The position numbers were made by a program, and so were the translations under genes. The notes beneath the pieces are model-generated. The model was not told the DNA's origin, did no database searches, and saw only the letters and a program-made list of their open reading frames with translations. DNA of 28,919 nucleotides from Myxococcales bacterium. Lineage in GTDB: Bacteria; Myxococcota_A; Polyangia; Polyangiales; Polyangiaceae. Positions 9,715 to 18,475 of the stretch are shown here, piece by piece. How positions within the stretch are numbered: position 1 is the first letter of the stretch; each line of letters begins with the position of its first letter. The stretch covers positions 1 to 28,919 of the forward strand of contig JADJQX010000004.1 of NCBI GenBank assembly GCA_016712525.1, given 5' to 3'.

Positions 9715-10533
9715 GGAAGCGCTTCGCGTCGTTCGGGGCGGGGGGGCCGCTGAAGAACTCGCGGCTCGTGAGGCGCGGCGAGGGCGTCGCGGTTCGTTTG
9801 TCGACCACGAGGCCGAGGGCGCGGCCGCGCTTCTCGACCTTCACGCTGCCGTCTTTCAGGCCCTGCTTCGCGCGGAGCTCGATCGACTTGTACATGAGCG
9901 TCGGGTCCCAGCCGTTCAGGCGGAGGTGCGGCTCGGTGGGGGAGGCCCAGCCGCGACCGAGCGTGAAGAGCCGCGCGACCGAGACCTCGTTGCCCGGGTT
10001 CGTGGTGCCGCCGATGAGCGTCATGGGGATGCGCACGTCGAACTTCCACTCTTGGCCCATGTACGGCTCCATGAGGCCCGCGAGCCGCAGGAACGACATG
10101 CCGAACGCCGAGCAGCCCGAGCCCTCCTGGTAGAGCGGGCGCACGAAGCCGTACTCGTCCTCCACGTCGCGTTTGTCGTACTCCTTCACGTAGTCGAGCA
10201 GCGCGTGGCAGGCCTCGCCCGAGATGCCGTAGCGAATCGTGCCGATGCGGCCCGACGCGTAGCGATCCTTCAGCGTGGCGTCGAGCTCCGCTTCGGTCTC
10301 GAGGGCGCGGGCACGGTGCGGAAAGAGCACGCCGAGGCCGGCCTTCTCTTTGAGCACCATGGTGCGGAACTCGTCGCCCGTGGACGTCTGCCCGACCTGG
10401 CGCGAGGTGGCGGGCTTGCCGGCGATGGCGCCGCAGTCGACGCGCACGAACACGTGGCCGATGGCGCGCGAAGCCGAAGCCCTCGTTGATGAGAGTGCGC
10501 CGCGCGAGGCCTCCTACGAGAACCAAGCCGCAT
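9698..10533 (-). CDS. Unassigned protein, possible permuted papain-like fold (two frameshifts)
   Basis: ATG 10533 has GGAGG 6 bases upstream. Removing one inserted G near 10520 and adding two bases near 10466 gives a continuous start, MRLVLVGGLARRTLINEG, then FGFARAIGHVFVRVDCG. From 10453 on the frame is open. The pattern of an early His (IGHVFVRV) and a later Cys in GSGCSAFGMSFLRL resembles the His-then-Cys order of permuted NlpC/P60-like proteins such as DUF4105/Lnb and LRAT-like families. This is inference from two motifs only. No transmembrane segment is obvious. It converges on the Uma2 gene. I do not recognise a named family with certainty. Confidence 0.6.
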
Positions 10534-10858
10534 GTCGAGCCTCCGAGGAAGCTCTCAGAATACGGGGAGCGCACGCGCTGGCTACGTCTTTCGGGCGTCT
10601 CGGTCGGGGCGCGACGTGCCCTCGGGGCGCGAGCTCCGAAGGATCGGCGCTTCGTGTGTGGATCCCCGATGGCCCAGCGCTCACGCCACCTCGGGGAAGG
10701 GCCCTCGCCGGTGCGGGAAGAGGCCCGCACGTGCCGAAGACGACCGAGGACGAAAGTGGTCCTCCGTCGGGATGGATCGGCGCTTTCTCCCTTGAATGGA
10801 GGAGGTTGCGGCCATACCACGCGCTCGCACACGGCCTTGTGGGGCGGGAGGCAAAAGT
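10534..10858. other. Divergent intergenic region
   Basis: This 325-base gap lies between a minus-strand gene starting at 10533 and a plus-strand lipoprotein gene starting at 10859. It should hold both promoters, but I see no convincing -35/-10 pair. Frames open here are Arg-rich and lack family signals. The only clear site is GGGAGG at 10846-10851, the ribosome-binding site of the lipoprotein gene. Confidence 0.35.
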
Positions 10859-12411
10859 ATGGTTTCACGTAGCAAATTCTTCGGTGTTTTCGCGGTGTTG
10901 ACTGGGATCGTGGGCTCGCTCCAGGCGTGCTCCGAGGCCGTCGTCGTCGTCGAAGAAGAGAGCGACGGCGGCACGATCACGTCCGTCGACGCGAGCACCG
11001 ATCGCAACGCCCCCACGAAAGACGCGGGCCGTGACTCGGCCACCCGGCCGACGCGAGCCGCCCCGACAGCGCGGTGCCCGTCGACGCGGGTGGGGACGCG
11101 GCCTCGGGCGATCGCCCCGGCGACCCGTTCGATCCGCTCGCGCCGAAGCCCGGCGACCCGTGCCCCACCGGCGTGCAGGTGAACGACACGATCGACCGCC
11201 GCTGCGGCAAGTGCGGCACCCAGCGCGCCCTTTGCGACGTGGGGCGCGTCGTCGGGGCGTACGGCGCGTGCTCGAACGAGCGCACCGAGCCCACCGCGTG
11301 CCTCCCCGGAGAGCGCAAATCGCAGGCGTGTGGCACCTGCGGGCGCCAGTCGGTCCAGTGCGACACCACGTGCGCCTACGTGACGGGCGCGTGCACGGGT
11401 GAGGTCGCCGGGGGCTGCGTGGCCGGCTCGGTGCGCTCCGTCGCGACGTGCGCCGACCCGAACGAGGTGAAGCGCCAGGAGTGCTCGGCGACCTGTCAGC
11501 TCGGCACCCCCTGGGCCGTGCGCGCCGCGCGGCGCCGACGTGTCGATCGCGGTCGCCCAGACCGCGGGCGGCAAAGGTCACCCAGACGCTTACGGTCGAG
11601 GCCACGCGCAAGGCGCTCGCGCTCAACGTGCCCTTCTGCCCGACGCAGCTCCACGCGAGCATCATGTCGGTGTTCGGGTACGTGATGCTCACGAACGCCG
11701 GCGCGCAGCCCGCGAACGTGACCGTGGTCAACAAGAGCGCGACCGAGGACGCGGTCTTCGCGGCCTACGCGGGCACCTCGCTTCCGGCCGACCGCGTCGC
11801 CTGCCAAGACCACGTCAGCATCAACCGGTTCACGGTCTCGATCCCGGCGGGTGGCAGCCAGCTCGTGTACGTCGGCGGCCTCAGCGCGGCGGCGGCCGGG
11901 CCCTACCCGCTCGAGGTCGTGACGAACTTCGTGGGCGCCGAGGTGGCGGGCATGCCCGACCACACCCTCGCGATCTCGCAGACCATGGGCAGCATGGTCA
12001 CGCAGGCCCCTCACGTTCAGCACGACGAAGTTCGCGCCGGCCACGGTGGGCCTCAACGCCACGGTCGACTACACCGGCGAGCACCCGTGCCCGGTCGTCA
12101 AGATGGGCTCCGAGGTCGAAGCAAGGTACGTGCGCCTCACGAACAGTGGTGCTGCCGATCGCACCGTGAACCTCGTGACGACCAGCGCCGGCGACGACTC
12201 ATACATGGCTGTCTACACGGCCGTGCCCACGCTCGCCACGCGGCGCGCGTGCGTCGGCACCTACAACGACGACTGCACGGCGGCCGACTACAACGCCTGT
12301 CTGAACGGCGTCACCGTCCCCGCCAACGGAAGCGTCGTGGTCTACGTCGGCCAAGACACGGCCGACGGCGTCTACGACACGAACACCCTTCAAGTAACGA
12401 CGACGAACTGA
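10859..12411 (+). CDS. Cys-rich secreted lipoprotein, tandem paralogue A (three frameshifts)
   Basis: First of three paralogues. ATG 10859 has GGGAGG 7 bases upstream. The N-terminus (FFGVFAVLTGIVGSLQAC) is a lipoprotein signal with Cys near 10930. A short Val/Glu/Asp linker leads to PGDPFDPLAPKPGDPCP, then a Cys-rich domain with CGKCGTQRALC and CGTCGRQSVQC. Two related C-terminal modules follow, each with a CP motif, YVML/YVRLTN, and a closing AGGS/ANGS-VVYV strand. It ends NTLQVTTTN. Frame breaks lie near 11045, 11515 and 12008, and comparison with intact paralogue C places the joins. It is more divergent than B and C are from each other. Sixty-one bases separate it from paralogue B with no terminator, so A and B are probably co-transcribed. 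Function unknown; a cell-surface role is inferred. Confidence 0.75.
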
Positions 12412-12455
12412 GCCCGCATTCGTGGCCGAGGTGGCGACGACCCTGCGATGATAAG

Positions 12456-12486
12456 TAAGTGTGGAGAATGACATGAAAATTCGTAA
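12456..12486 (+). promoter_or_regulatory. Conserved translation-start leader (copy 1)
   Basis: The string TAAGTGTGGAGAATGACATG, carrying GGAG 6 bases before the ATG, is identical at 12456-12475 and 14260-14279. The first codons after it also remain alike (AARNTTCGTAA-type). It marks the real starts of paralogues B and C as ATG 12473 and ATG 14277, not the upstream GTGs. Confidence 0.6.
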
Positions 12487-14030
12487 CGGTGTGATCGCCT
12501 TCTCGGCCTTGAGCCTCTTCGTTGGAACGGTCGTCGGCTGCGCGACCGAGGCCGTGGTGGTCGACCCGCCGGACGATGGCGTCGTCGCGGCCGACTCGTC
12601 GACTGCCGACACGGGCAAGGTCGACTCGTCGAAGCCCGACTCGTCGAAGCCCGACACGGGCCGCCCCGACACGTCGACGCCCGACGTCGACGCCGGACTC
12701 CACCACGGTCGACGCGGCCGACGCCGCCCCGACGTCGAAGCCCGGTGATCCGGTCGATCCGCTCGCGCCGAAGACGGGCGACATGTGCCCCGCCGGCGTG
12801 CAGATCAACGACGTCATCTCGCGCCGCTGCGGCAAGTGCGGCACCCAGAACGCGCTCTGCGAGGCCGGTCGCATCGTGGGCGCGTGGCGCCTGCTCGAAC
12901 GAGAAGACCAACGCCGACGCGTGCCTCCCGGCGAGATCATCGTCAGCGAGTGCGGCTTCTGCGGCTACCAGGTGAAGCGCTGCGACAACACGTGCTCCTA
13001 CACCGAGGGCGCGTGCCTCAACCAGGTCGCTGGCGGCTGCACCAAGGGCGAGATCACCTACCTCGAGGGCCTCTGCCCGACGCAGACCGACGTTCGCCGT
13101 CAGGTGTGCTCGCAGGCGTGCGTGAAGGGCTCGCCCGAGGCCTGCGCGCCGCGCCCGCTCGACGTGCTCACGGTCTCGCAGACCGCGGGCATGACCGTGA
13201 CCGGCAACTTCGCGACGACCGCGCAGCTCAAGGCTCCGCTCCTCAACGTTGGGACGTGCCCGGTCACGGCGTCGTCGACGGTCCAGTCGCTCTACCACTA
13301 CGTGCGCATCAACAACACGGGCGCCGACAGCGTGAACATCACGGTGACGAACGCCATCCCCGCGGGCTCCACGCGCCCGGCGGTGACGTTCGCGACCTAC
13401 ACGGGCACCGCCATCCCGGCCGCTCGCCTCGCGTGCACGGGCTCGACGACCACGTCGTCGCCCGAGTCGCTCACCCTCAACATCCCGGCGGGTGGCTCGG
13501 TCATCCTCCACACCATGCTCGACTCGGGCACCGCCACGCAGGCGAAGCTCGCCCTCGAAGTGAAGACGAACTTCATCGGCGCCGAGGTGGCTCCGGCCCC
13601 GGATCACATCCTCACGATCGGCGCGAACCTGAACGACACGGTCACCCAGTCCATCTCGTTCTCGGCCACCAAGGTCGCTCCCCGCGTGAGCACGAGCGGC
13701 GCCTGCCCGCGCACGCTCACGACGACGACGGCGTACCGCTACGTCCGCCTCGTGAACCCCACCGCGATGGCCAAGACGGTCGACGTCTCGGGTGACGATC
13801 CGGAGGACACGGTCCTCGCGATCTACCCGGGCCCCGACGGCCCGCTCTCGGCCGATCGCGTGAACTGCGTCGGCTCGACGAACGACACGTGCTCGGCGGG
13901 CATCGCCACGGCCGACTCGTGCCTCACGGGTGTGACCGTGCCGGCCAACGGGTCGATCGTGGTCTACATCGCCGAGTACTTCGGCGACGACTTCAACAAC
14001 ACCACGCTCCGCGTGACCACCAAGAACTGA
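12473..14030 (+). CDS. Cys-rich secreted lipoprotein, tandem paralogue B (three frameshifts)
   Basis: Second paralogue and close relative of C. It starts at ATG 12473. Signal peptide ALSLFVGTVVGCATE has the lipobox Cys about residue 23. The linker is built of short DSSKPD / DTGRPD repeats. The Cys-rich domain contains CGKCGTQNALC and CGFCGYQVKRC, then the duplicated C-terminal modules start at LTVSQTAGMTVTGNF. It ends TTLRVTTKN, TGA 14028-14030. Frame breaks near 12690 (linker), 12886 (two bases lost, VGAYGACSN) and 12928 (one G lost, CLPGEII) are repaired by alignment to C. From 12930 on the frame is clean. A hairpin terminator follows at 14053. Role unknown; probably displayed on the outer membrane. 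Confidence 0.8.
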
Positions 14031-14276
14031 GCTTCGCGCAAAGCTCTTCGAGGGCCCCGTGTTCCACTCCGGAGCGCGGGGCCTTCGTGTTGCTCGCGCC
14101 CTGAACGGAAGGCCAGGTGTGCGGTCCGCGCGTGCGCGAGGGCCAGGCCGTGCTACGTCTCCAACACTACCGTAAACCGCGCGGGGCCGGTCGAGCTCGG
14201 GAGTGAGGCCACTTTGCGCTACGCCGCCCCAAACGGCGACGGGTCGCGTGGCGGCTCGCTAAGTGTGGAGAATGAC
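14031..14276. other. Spacer between paralogues B and C
   Basis: Holds the terminator at 14053-14083 and then about 190 bases with no gene. The presence of the terminator suggests that C has its own promoter here, but no clear -35/-10 pair is visible. The last 20 bases are the leader shared with B. Confidence 0.4.
14053..14083 (+). terminator. Terminator after paralogue B
   Basis: A 7-bp stem GGCCCCG (14053-14059) and CGGGGCC (14077-14083) is followed by TTCGTGTT. It lies 23 bases after the stop codon. A similar GGCCCCG hairpin follows paralogue C. Confidence 0.6.
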
Positions 14277-15839
14277 ATGAGAAATCGTAAGAGTGTGTTC
14301 GCCGTTTCTGCCATCGGGCTGTGCATGGCGTGGGCCGCCGGCTGCGCCACCGAGGTGGTCGCGGTGGACCCGCCGGACGACGGCGTGGTCGACTCGTCGA
14401 CGCCCGACACGAGCAAGCCCGACACCGGCAAGCCCGACACGTCCACGCCCGACTCGGGCCGCGACACCGGCAGGCCCGACACGTCCACGCCCGACACGTC
14501 CACGCCCGACGCGGCCGACGCCGCGCCGACCACGAGGCCTGGCGATCCGGTCGACCCGCTCGCGCCCAAGCCCGGCGACATGTGCCCGGCCGGCGTGCAA
14601 GTGAACGACGTCATCTCGCGCCGCTGCGGCAAGTGTGGCACCCAGAGCGCGCTCTGCGAGGCCGGTCGCATCGTGGGCGCCTACGGGGCCTGCTCGAACG
14701 AGAAGACCGCGGCCGACGCGTGCCTCCCGGGCGAGGTGCTCGTGAGCGAGTGCGGCTTCTGCGGCTACCAAGTGAAGCGCTGCGACACCACGTGCTCGTA
14801 CACAGAGGGCGCGTGTTTGAACCAGGTCGCGGGCGGCTGCGCCAAGGGTGAGGTCGTGTACCTCGAGGGCCTGTGCACGCCGGTCGAGAACGTGCGCAAG
14901 CAGACCTGCTCGCAGGCGTGCGTGAAGGGCGCCCCCGAGGCGTGCGCGCCGCGGCCGCTCGATGCGCTCACCGTGTCGCAGACCGCGGGCACCACCGTAA
15001 CGGGCAACTTCGCCACGACGGGCACGCTCAAGCTCCCGCTGCTCAACACGGGCACGTGCCCTGTGACCACGTCGACCACGATCCAGTCGCACTACCACTA
15101 CGTGCGGATCAACAACACCGGTGCCGACAGCGTCAACGTCACGATCTCGAACGCCATTCCGGCGGGCTCGTCCACGCGCCCGGCCGTCACGTTCGCCGTG
15201 TACGACGGTGGCACCATCCCGGCGGATCGTACGGCCTGCACGGGCGCGGTCACGACCACGTCGCCCGAGCGCGTCACGCTCAACATCCCCGCGGGTGGCT
15301 CGATCATCGTGCACACGATGCTCGACACGTCGGCGGCGACCCAGTCGAAGCTCGCGATCGACGTGAAGACGAACTTCGTCGGCGCCGAGGTCGCGCCGGT
15401 GCCCGACCACGTGCTCACGATCGGTCCGAACGCGAACGACACGGTCACGCAGGCCGTGAACTTCGTGAACACGAAGACGACCGAGCGGCCCTCGACGGGC
15501 ACGTGCCCCGTGTCGCTCTCCTCGTCGGTCGTCGGTTACAGGTACATTCGCCTCGAGAACCCGTCGGCGGCCGACAAGCTCGTCGACGTCTCGGGCGACG
15601 ATCCGCTCGACAGCGTCATCGCGGCGTACCCCGGCCCCGACGGCCCGCTCTCGGGCGCGCGCGGCAACTGCCTCACCACGGTGAACGACTTCTGCCCGAC
15701 GGCCGCCGGCATCGCCACGGCCGACTCGTGCCTCACGGGGCTGACGGTCCCGGCGATGGGCTCGATCGTGGTCTACTACTCGCCGTACTCGACGGTGACG
15801 TTCGGCGCCGCCACGCTCCGCGTGACGACGAAGAACTGA
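14277..15839 (+). CDS. Cys-rich secreted lipoprotein, tandem paralogue C (intact)
   Basis: The only uninterrupted copy, 520 residues, and the reference for the family. Residues 1-23 are a lipoprotein signal (GLCMAWAAGC, Cys 23). Residues 24-88 form an Asp/Ser/Thr/Pro linker with DTSTPD repeats. Residues 103-223 are a domain with 16 Cys, including CGKCG (117-120) and CGFCG (159-162). Residues 231-378 and 380-520 are two related modules: each begins LT(V/I), has TGTCPV, an aromatic-rich strand (YHYVRINN / YRYIRLEN), and an A-G-S or M-G-S turn before a Val-rich strand (GSIIVHTM / GSIVVYYS). Such regular alternation suggests beta-sandwich folds. The even Cys count fits disulfides outside the cytoplasm. 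ATG 14277 sits in the same leader as paralogue B. Role unknown; adhesion or surface recognition is a guess. Confidence 0.88.
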   Translation: MRNRKSVFAVSAIGLCMAWAAGCATEVVAVDPPDDGVVDSSTPDTSKPDTGKPDTSTPDSGRDTGRPDTSTPDTSTPDAADAAPTTRPGDPVDPLAPKPGDMCPAGVQVNDVISRRCGKCGTQSALCEAGRIVGAYGACSNEKTAADACLPGEVLVSECGFCGYQVKRCDTTCSYTEGACLNQVAGGCAKGEVVYLEGLCTPVENVRKQTCSQACVKGAPEACAPRPLDALTVSQTAGTTVTGNFATTGTLKLPLLNTGTCPVTTSTTIQSHYHYVRINNTGADSVNVTISNAIPAGSSTRPAVTFAVYDGGTIPADRTACTGAVTTTSPERVTLNIPAGGSIIVHTMLDTSAATQSKLAIDVKTNFVGAEVAPVPDHVLTIGPNANDTVTQAVNFVNTKTTERPSTGTCPVSLSSSVVGYRYIRLENPSAADKLVDVSGDDPLDSVIAAYPGPDGPLSGARGNCLTTVNDFCPTAAGIATADSCLTGLTVPAMGSIVVYYSPYSTVTFGAATLRVTTKN

Positions 15840-15862
15840 CCCGCGTCCGCGGGTGAGAGATG

Positions 15863-15896
15863 GCCCCGTGGTCCCCTGGTGGGATCGCGGGGCTTT
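15863..15896 (+). terminator. Terminator after paralogue C
   Basis: GCCCCG (15863-15868) pairs with CGGGGC (15888-15893), with an inner imperfect stem (GGTCCC with GGGATC) and TTT following. It lies 23 bases after the stop, the same spacing as the hairpin after paralogue B. Confidence 0.55.
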
Positions 15897-15923
15897 CGGT
15901 ATTTGTGGGGAGAGAGTGACGCT

Positions 15924-16226
15924 TTGATCGACTTTGCAGGGAGGGTTGTTGTTGCGTCGTCGACTGGCAAGCGCGCCGCTATTGACGCATTTGAGCACTC
16001 TGCCGTTGTCGTTGATCTGAGCACGGGCAACATCTCGAACAAGCTCGAGACAACCTTCGCTTTCGGTGGAAGGCGTCTGGCACTTTCGGACGAGATGGAT
16101 GCCGGTGTCGCGGCCGCGTTTCACACCTACGGAGTGGCTTCGTATTACTGCCGGACGGGACGGGAGATGTGGCGGCGGAAGGATATCCAGGTTAATTTCG
16201 GATGTTTGCCGAAGTTTGGTACCTGA
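15924..16226 (+). CDS. Small protein of unknown function, first gene of the accessory island
   Basis: About 100 residues, open from 15879. TTG 15924 is chosen because GGGGAGAGAG lies about 8 bases upstream. A GTG at 15916 in another frame would need a frameshift. The protein (IDFAGRVVVASSTGKR, then ISNKLETTFAFGGRRLALS, ending NFGCLPKFGT) has no signal peptide and no motif I recognise. By eye its codons use more T and A in third position (GTTGTTGTTGC) than the core genes, suggesting acquired DNA. It precedes a second small gene by 10 bases, an operon-like gap. Position in the island suggests an immunity or effector-fragment gene, but this is inference only. Confidence 0.5.
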   Translation: MIDFAGRVVVASSTGKRAAIDAFEHSAVVVDLSTGNISNKLETTFAFGGRRLALSDEMDAGVAAAFHTYGVASYYCRTGREMWRRKDIQVNFGCLPKFGT

Positions 16227-16236
16227 AAGGTGAGAG

Positions 16237-16632
16237 ATGGGGCATCAACTGAACCCCAGAACGGGCGCTATCCTTCCAGCGGCCGAGGTGGTTTTTCGGC
16301 TTCAGAAAGAATTCCGTATCGTGAAGACGGATGCCGCGGAGGGTATGCGGCAAGCGCTGGGGATGGCTGCGTGGATTGAGCGCATGCCCGCGCGCGCTTT
16401 CTTCGGCCGCTACGAGGCTGCCTTGGCGCGAGCGGGGCGATTGCGAGCTCTTGCCCCCGGTGAGGCGCTGGTGGTCGAATTTGGCGATGAGCCCGACCGA
16501 GCCCTCAGAATCTATGTGATTCCCGAGGAACCGATCAAGTTCGGCTATGCATCGGACGAACACGAGGTGCAGTGCAGGCCGCTCGTCGAACGGTGCGCTC
16601 GGGTGCTCGATTGCGACGTGGTGTTGTTCTAA
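16237..16632 (+). CDS. Small protein of unknown function (immunity-like context)
   Basis: Intact 131-residue frame from ATG 16237, with GGTGAGAG just upstream. The sequence begins MGHQLNPRTGAILPAAE and ends RCARVLDCDVVLF. The middle is helical and Arg-rich, followed by a strand-rich part (ALVVEFGDEP, LRIYVIPEEP). No signal peptide or membrane segment, so a cytosolic protein. The stop TAA shares its last A with the ATG of the next gene (16632), so the two are translationally coupled. I do not recognise the family. Small acidic/basic cytosolic proteins coupled in arrays like this are often immunity proteins of polymorphic toxins. Confidence 0.6.
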   Translation: MGHQLNPRTGAILPAAEVVFRLQKEFRIVKTDAAEGMRQALGMAAWIERMPARAFFGRYEAALARAGRLRALAPGEALVVEFGDEPDRALRIYVIPEEPIKFGYASDEHEVQCRPLVERCARVLDCDVVLF

Positions 16633-17020
16633 TGGCTCTCGAGCGCGCGACGGGTACGGGGTTGTTCGTGCTTGCCCGGCATCTCGAGCTAGGTTGGAGG
16701 TCGAGGATCTCTATGTTCACGATAAGTCACTGGGATCGTTGGCAGGAAGAAGACCCTGGGCTGGACGTGCTCCCCGCGCTCAGGGACAGACTGCTCGTTG
16801 CGGATGACGAGCACCGGACGTGTCGGTATGCCACGAGGATACGGGCTGGTATCTGTCGGCCCACAACAGTGGGCGCGTTGTCTTGTTTCACCTTGGTACG
16901 CGAGCCGCCAGACATCGACGGGGCGTGTCGAAGGAGGAGACGCTCGAAATGTGGCGAAAGCTGATCGCGGGCGAGATCGATGCGCTCCTCGCCGAGCCAT
17001 GGTCGCCAGGCTTCGGGTAG
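16632..17020 (+). CDS. Small protein of unknown function (one frameshift)
   Basis: ATG 16632 overlaps the previous stop (TAATG). The first frame runs through MALERATGTGLFVLARHLE and TISHWDRWQEEDPGLDVLP to about 16823. Coding sense then continues in the next frame as VCHEDTGWYLSAHNSGRVVLFH, EETLEMWRKLIAGEIDALLAEPW and GFG, with TAG at 17018. One base error near 16823 explains this. About 130 residues, cytosolic, Trp-rich. The Trp/Glu pattern near the end (ALLAEPWSPGF) resembles small immunity proteins in general, but no family was identified. Confidence 0.5.
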
Positions 17021-17120
17021 CGACGCGGAAAGCAATGTCGGTTGGCGTGCGCTTCTGTTGGAGGCCGTATGCCGGAACATGACGAGGCGGGTTCTTCATT
17101 CTCACGGGGTTTCCTGCACC

Positions 17121-17423
17121 ATGAACACGCGCGACGAGAGACTGAGACAGTTCTTCGGTGGCTCCTTTCATCAGGATTGGGACGCGGAGGGCGCCGCGTC
17201 GTGGCAGGACGTGATCAAGCATTACGCAGCCACCGTTCCGCGCCCGCTGGTCGTTGGCATTCGGAACGACTTGGAAGAGTGGTTGAACGAATCGGCTAAC
17301 GACGAAAGCCAAAATCTGCCGCCATCGTTCGGGTGCGACTACGATCCTCGCTCGGATGGGTTCACGGAGCGGCAGTGGGTGAGCCAAATCGTCGCCGAGC
17401 TCGACCGTCTCTTGCAGAACTAA
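17121..17423 (+). CDS. CdiI-like contact-dependent inhibition immunity protein
   Basis: Intact 100-residue frame. The opening LRQFFGGSFHQDWDAEGAAS matches the start of a widespread CdiI immunity family (short helix, G-x-F-HQDWD, then a Trp and acidic helices). The body contains VVGIRNDLEEWLNESAND and ends IVAELDRLLQN. These proteins sit in the cytosol and neutralise the C-terminal toxin delivered by CdiA or related polymorphic toxins. No toxin gene is adjacent, so it appears orphan. ATG 17121 is where the family match begins, and an upstream in-frame extension to 16980 lacks family sequence. The ribosome-binding site is weak. TAA at 17421. Confidence 0.7.
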   Translation: MNTRDERLRQFFGGSFHQDWDAEGAASWQDVIKHYAATVPRPLVVGIRNDLEEWLNESANDESQNLPPSFGCDYDPRSDGFTERQWVSQIVAELDRLLQN

Positions 17424-17537
17424 ACGATGTACCGGCGCTTCCTCGCGGTGCTCGTCCTCCTCGTGGCTTTCGTCGACAGGGCGGGGCAGCCGGAGCGATG
17501 CCGGATGGGAACGAAGTTCGAGCTTCGGAGTATGGTG

Positions 17538-18464
17538 ATGAATCAGCCAGCGGCGAAGTTGGTGCGAGTCTTTCGAGAGGGCGTGCTCGCGCAGGGTGAA
17601 GCGATGAGGCGGGGGGACGCAACGACTGGGAACAAACACGCGAAACGTTACATTGCTGCGTTCCAAGCTCTGCATGCCATGGGCGACGAGGGGCGGGACG
17701 CACTGGTGCCACTCATGTTCGAGGGGCCAAACGATGTAAGGTCGATGGCGGCAGCGTGTCTTCTTCGCCACCGACATCAAGACGCGAGACGTGTGCTCGA
17801 GGAGATTTCGCGTGGTGAAGGGATGGTGGCCTTCGGGGCGGGCGAGTGCCTGAAGCGTTGGGAGGAGGGGGTGTGGGCGTTGGACCCGGAGGAATCTCCC
17901 CATGAAAGCGTGCAAACCTCACCGAATGGCGAGCTCGGTGTGGAAGGAGGTATGCCCTCGAACGATCTCGGCGAACGCCTGGAACAACATGAAGACGCGC
18001 CTTTCTCCTTCGTTGGGAATGCGGCCGCAGAGGAGAATGGGCCCGGAGGACAGCAAATTCGGATTTGCGATATTCCGCTCAAGGACGTGAAAGCCGGGAA
18101 GGTTTGGAAGGTGACGGACGACCGAGACCCGGACATGCTGAGGTGGTCGATAGAGCCCCTTCGTGCGCTGCCACACGAGGAGGAGACCGTTGTGTATTCG
18201 GTGGTCGGGGTACACCCGAGCGGTATGGTTATGCCCAAGTTGTTGATTCGTGAGGTTGGCACGTACGACTGGTGGGGGGATTCCCTCGAGTATAGGGACG
18301 GGGCATGGCGAGAGATCGAGTTTGTCGGGGAAGACGGTCCCTGGAGTAAAGCTGAGTACTATGTTGGCTCGCCACTTCCGAACGACCCGTCGTTCTCGGG
18401 AGGAGACTCTCATGAGGTGCACCGGACCGCCTTCGCTCGATGGCGGGACAGGCTTCCTGAGTAG
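17538..18464 (+). CDS. DUF2019-domain fusion protein, copy 1
   Basis: Intact, 308 residues from ATG 17538, with GGAG 7 bases upstream (ATG 17532 is too close). Residues 1-115 match the DUF2019 pattern: LVRVFREGVLAQGEA, GNKHAKRYIAAFQALHAMG, DEGRDALVPLMF, DVRSMAAACLLRHRH, RVLEEISRGEG, then LKRWEEGVWALDPEE, likely helical repeats. A poorly conserved acidic linker (about 118-170) leads to a C-terminal domain of about 135 residues: IPLKDVKAGKVWKVTDDRDP, LRALPHEEETVVYSVVGVHP, PKLLIREVGTYDWWGDSLEY and PSFSGGDSHEVHRTAFARW. I do not recognise that domain. No signal peptide. A second copy lies at 20875. The linker is the least conserved part between the two copies. Context suggests an immunity protein. 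Confidence 0.75.
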   Translation: MNQPAAKLVRVFREGVLAQGEAMRRGDATTGNKHAKRYIAAFQALHAMGDEGRDALVPLMFEGPNDVRSMAAACLLRHRHQDARRVLEEISRGEGMVAFGAGECLKRWEEGVWALDPEESPHESVQTSPNGELGVEGGMPSNDLGERLEQHEDAPFSFVGNAAAEENGPGGQQIRICDIPLKDVKAGKVWKVTDDRDPDMLRWSIEPLRALPHEEETVVYSVVGVHPSGMVMPKLLIREVGTYDWWGDSLEYRDGAWREIEFVGEDGPWSKAEYYVGSPLPNDPSFSGGDSHEVHRTAFARWRDRLPE

Positions 18465-18475
18465 CGGCGACACCC
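17559..18475 (+). repeat. Large direct repeat, DUF2019 unit copy 1
   Basis: Near-identical to 20893-21806. Homology starts at TTGGTGCGAGTCTTTCGAG inside the gene and ends 11 bases past the stop (AGCGGCGACACCC). Differences cluster in the linker and in one short stretch near 18315 / 21640. Confidence 0.85.

Noticed and set aside
9489..10868. A 459-codon minus-strand frame covering the unassigned protein
   Set aside because: Only a short part near 10490-10535 carries real coding sense; the rest is an out-of-frame shadow of the 9698-10533 gene and of the intergenic region.
14259..16124. A 621-codon open frame on the minus strand
   Set aside because: It is antisense to the intact lipoprotein paralogue C and consists of low-complexity Arg/Val/Asp sequence without motifs.
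16980..17120. N-terminal extension of the CdiI-like protein
   Set aside because: The frame is open, but the family match starts at the ATG at 17121 and the extension overlaps the end of the previous gene.
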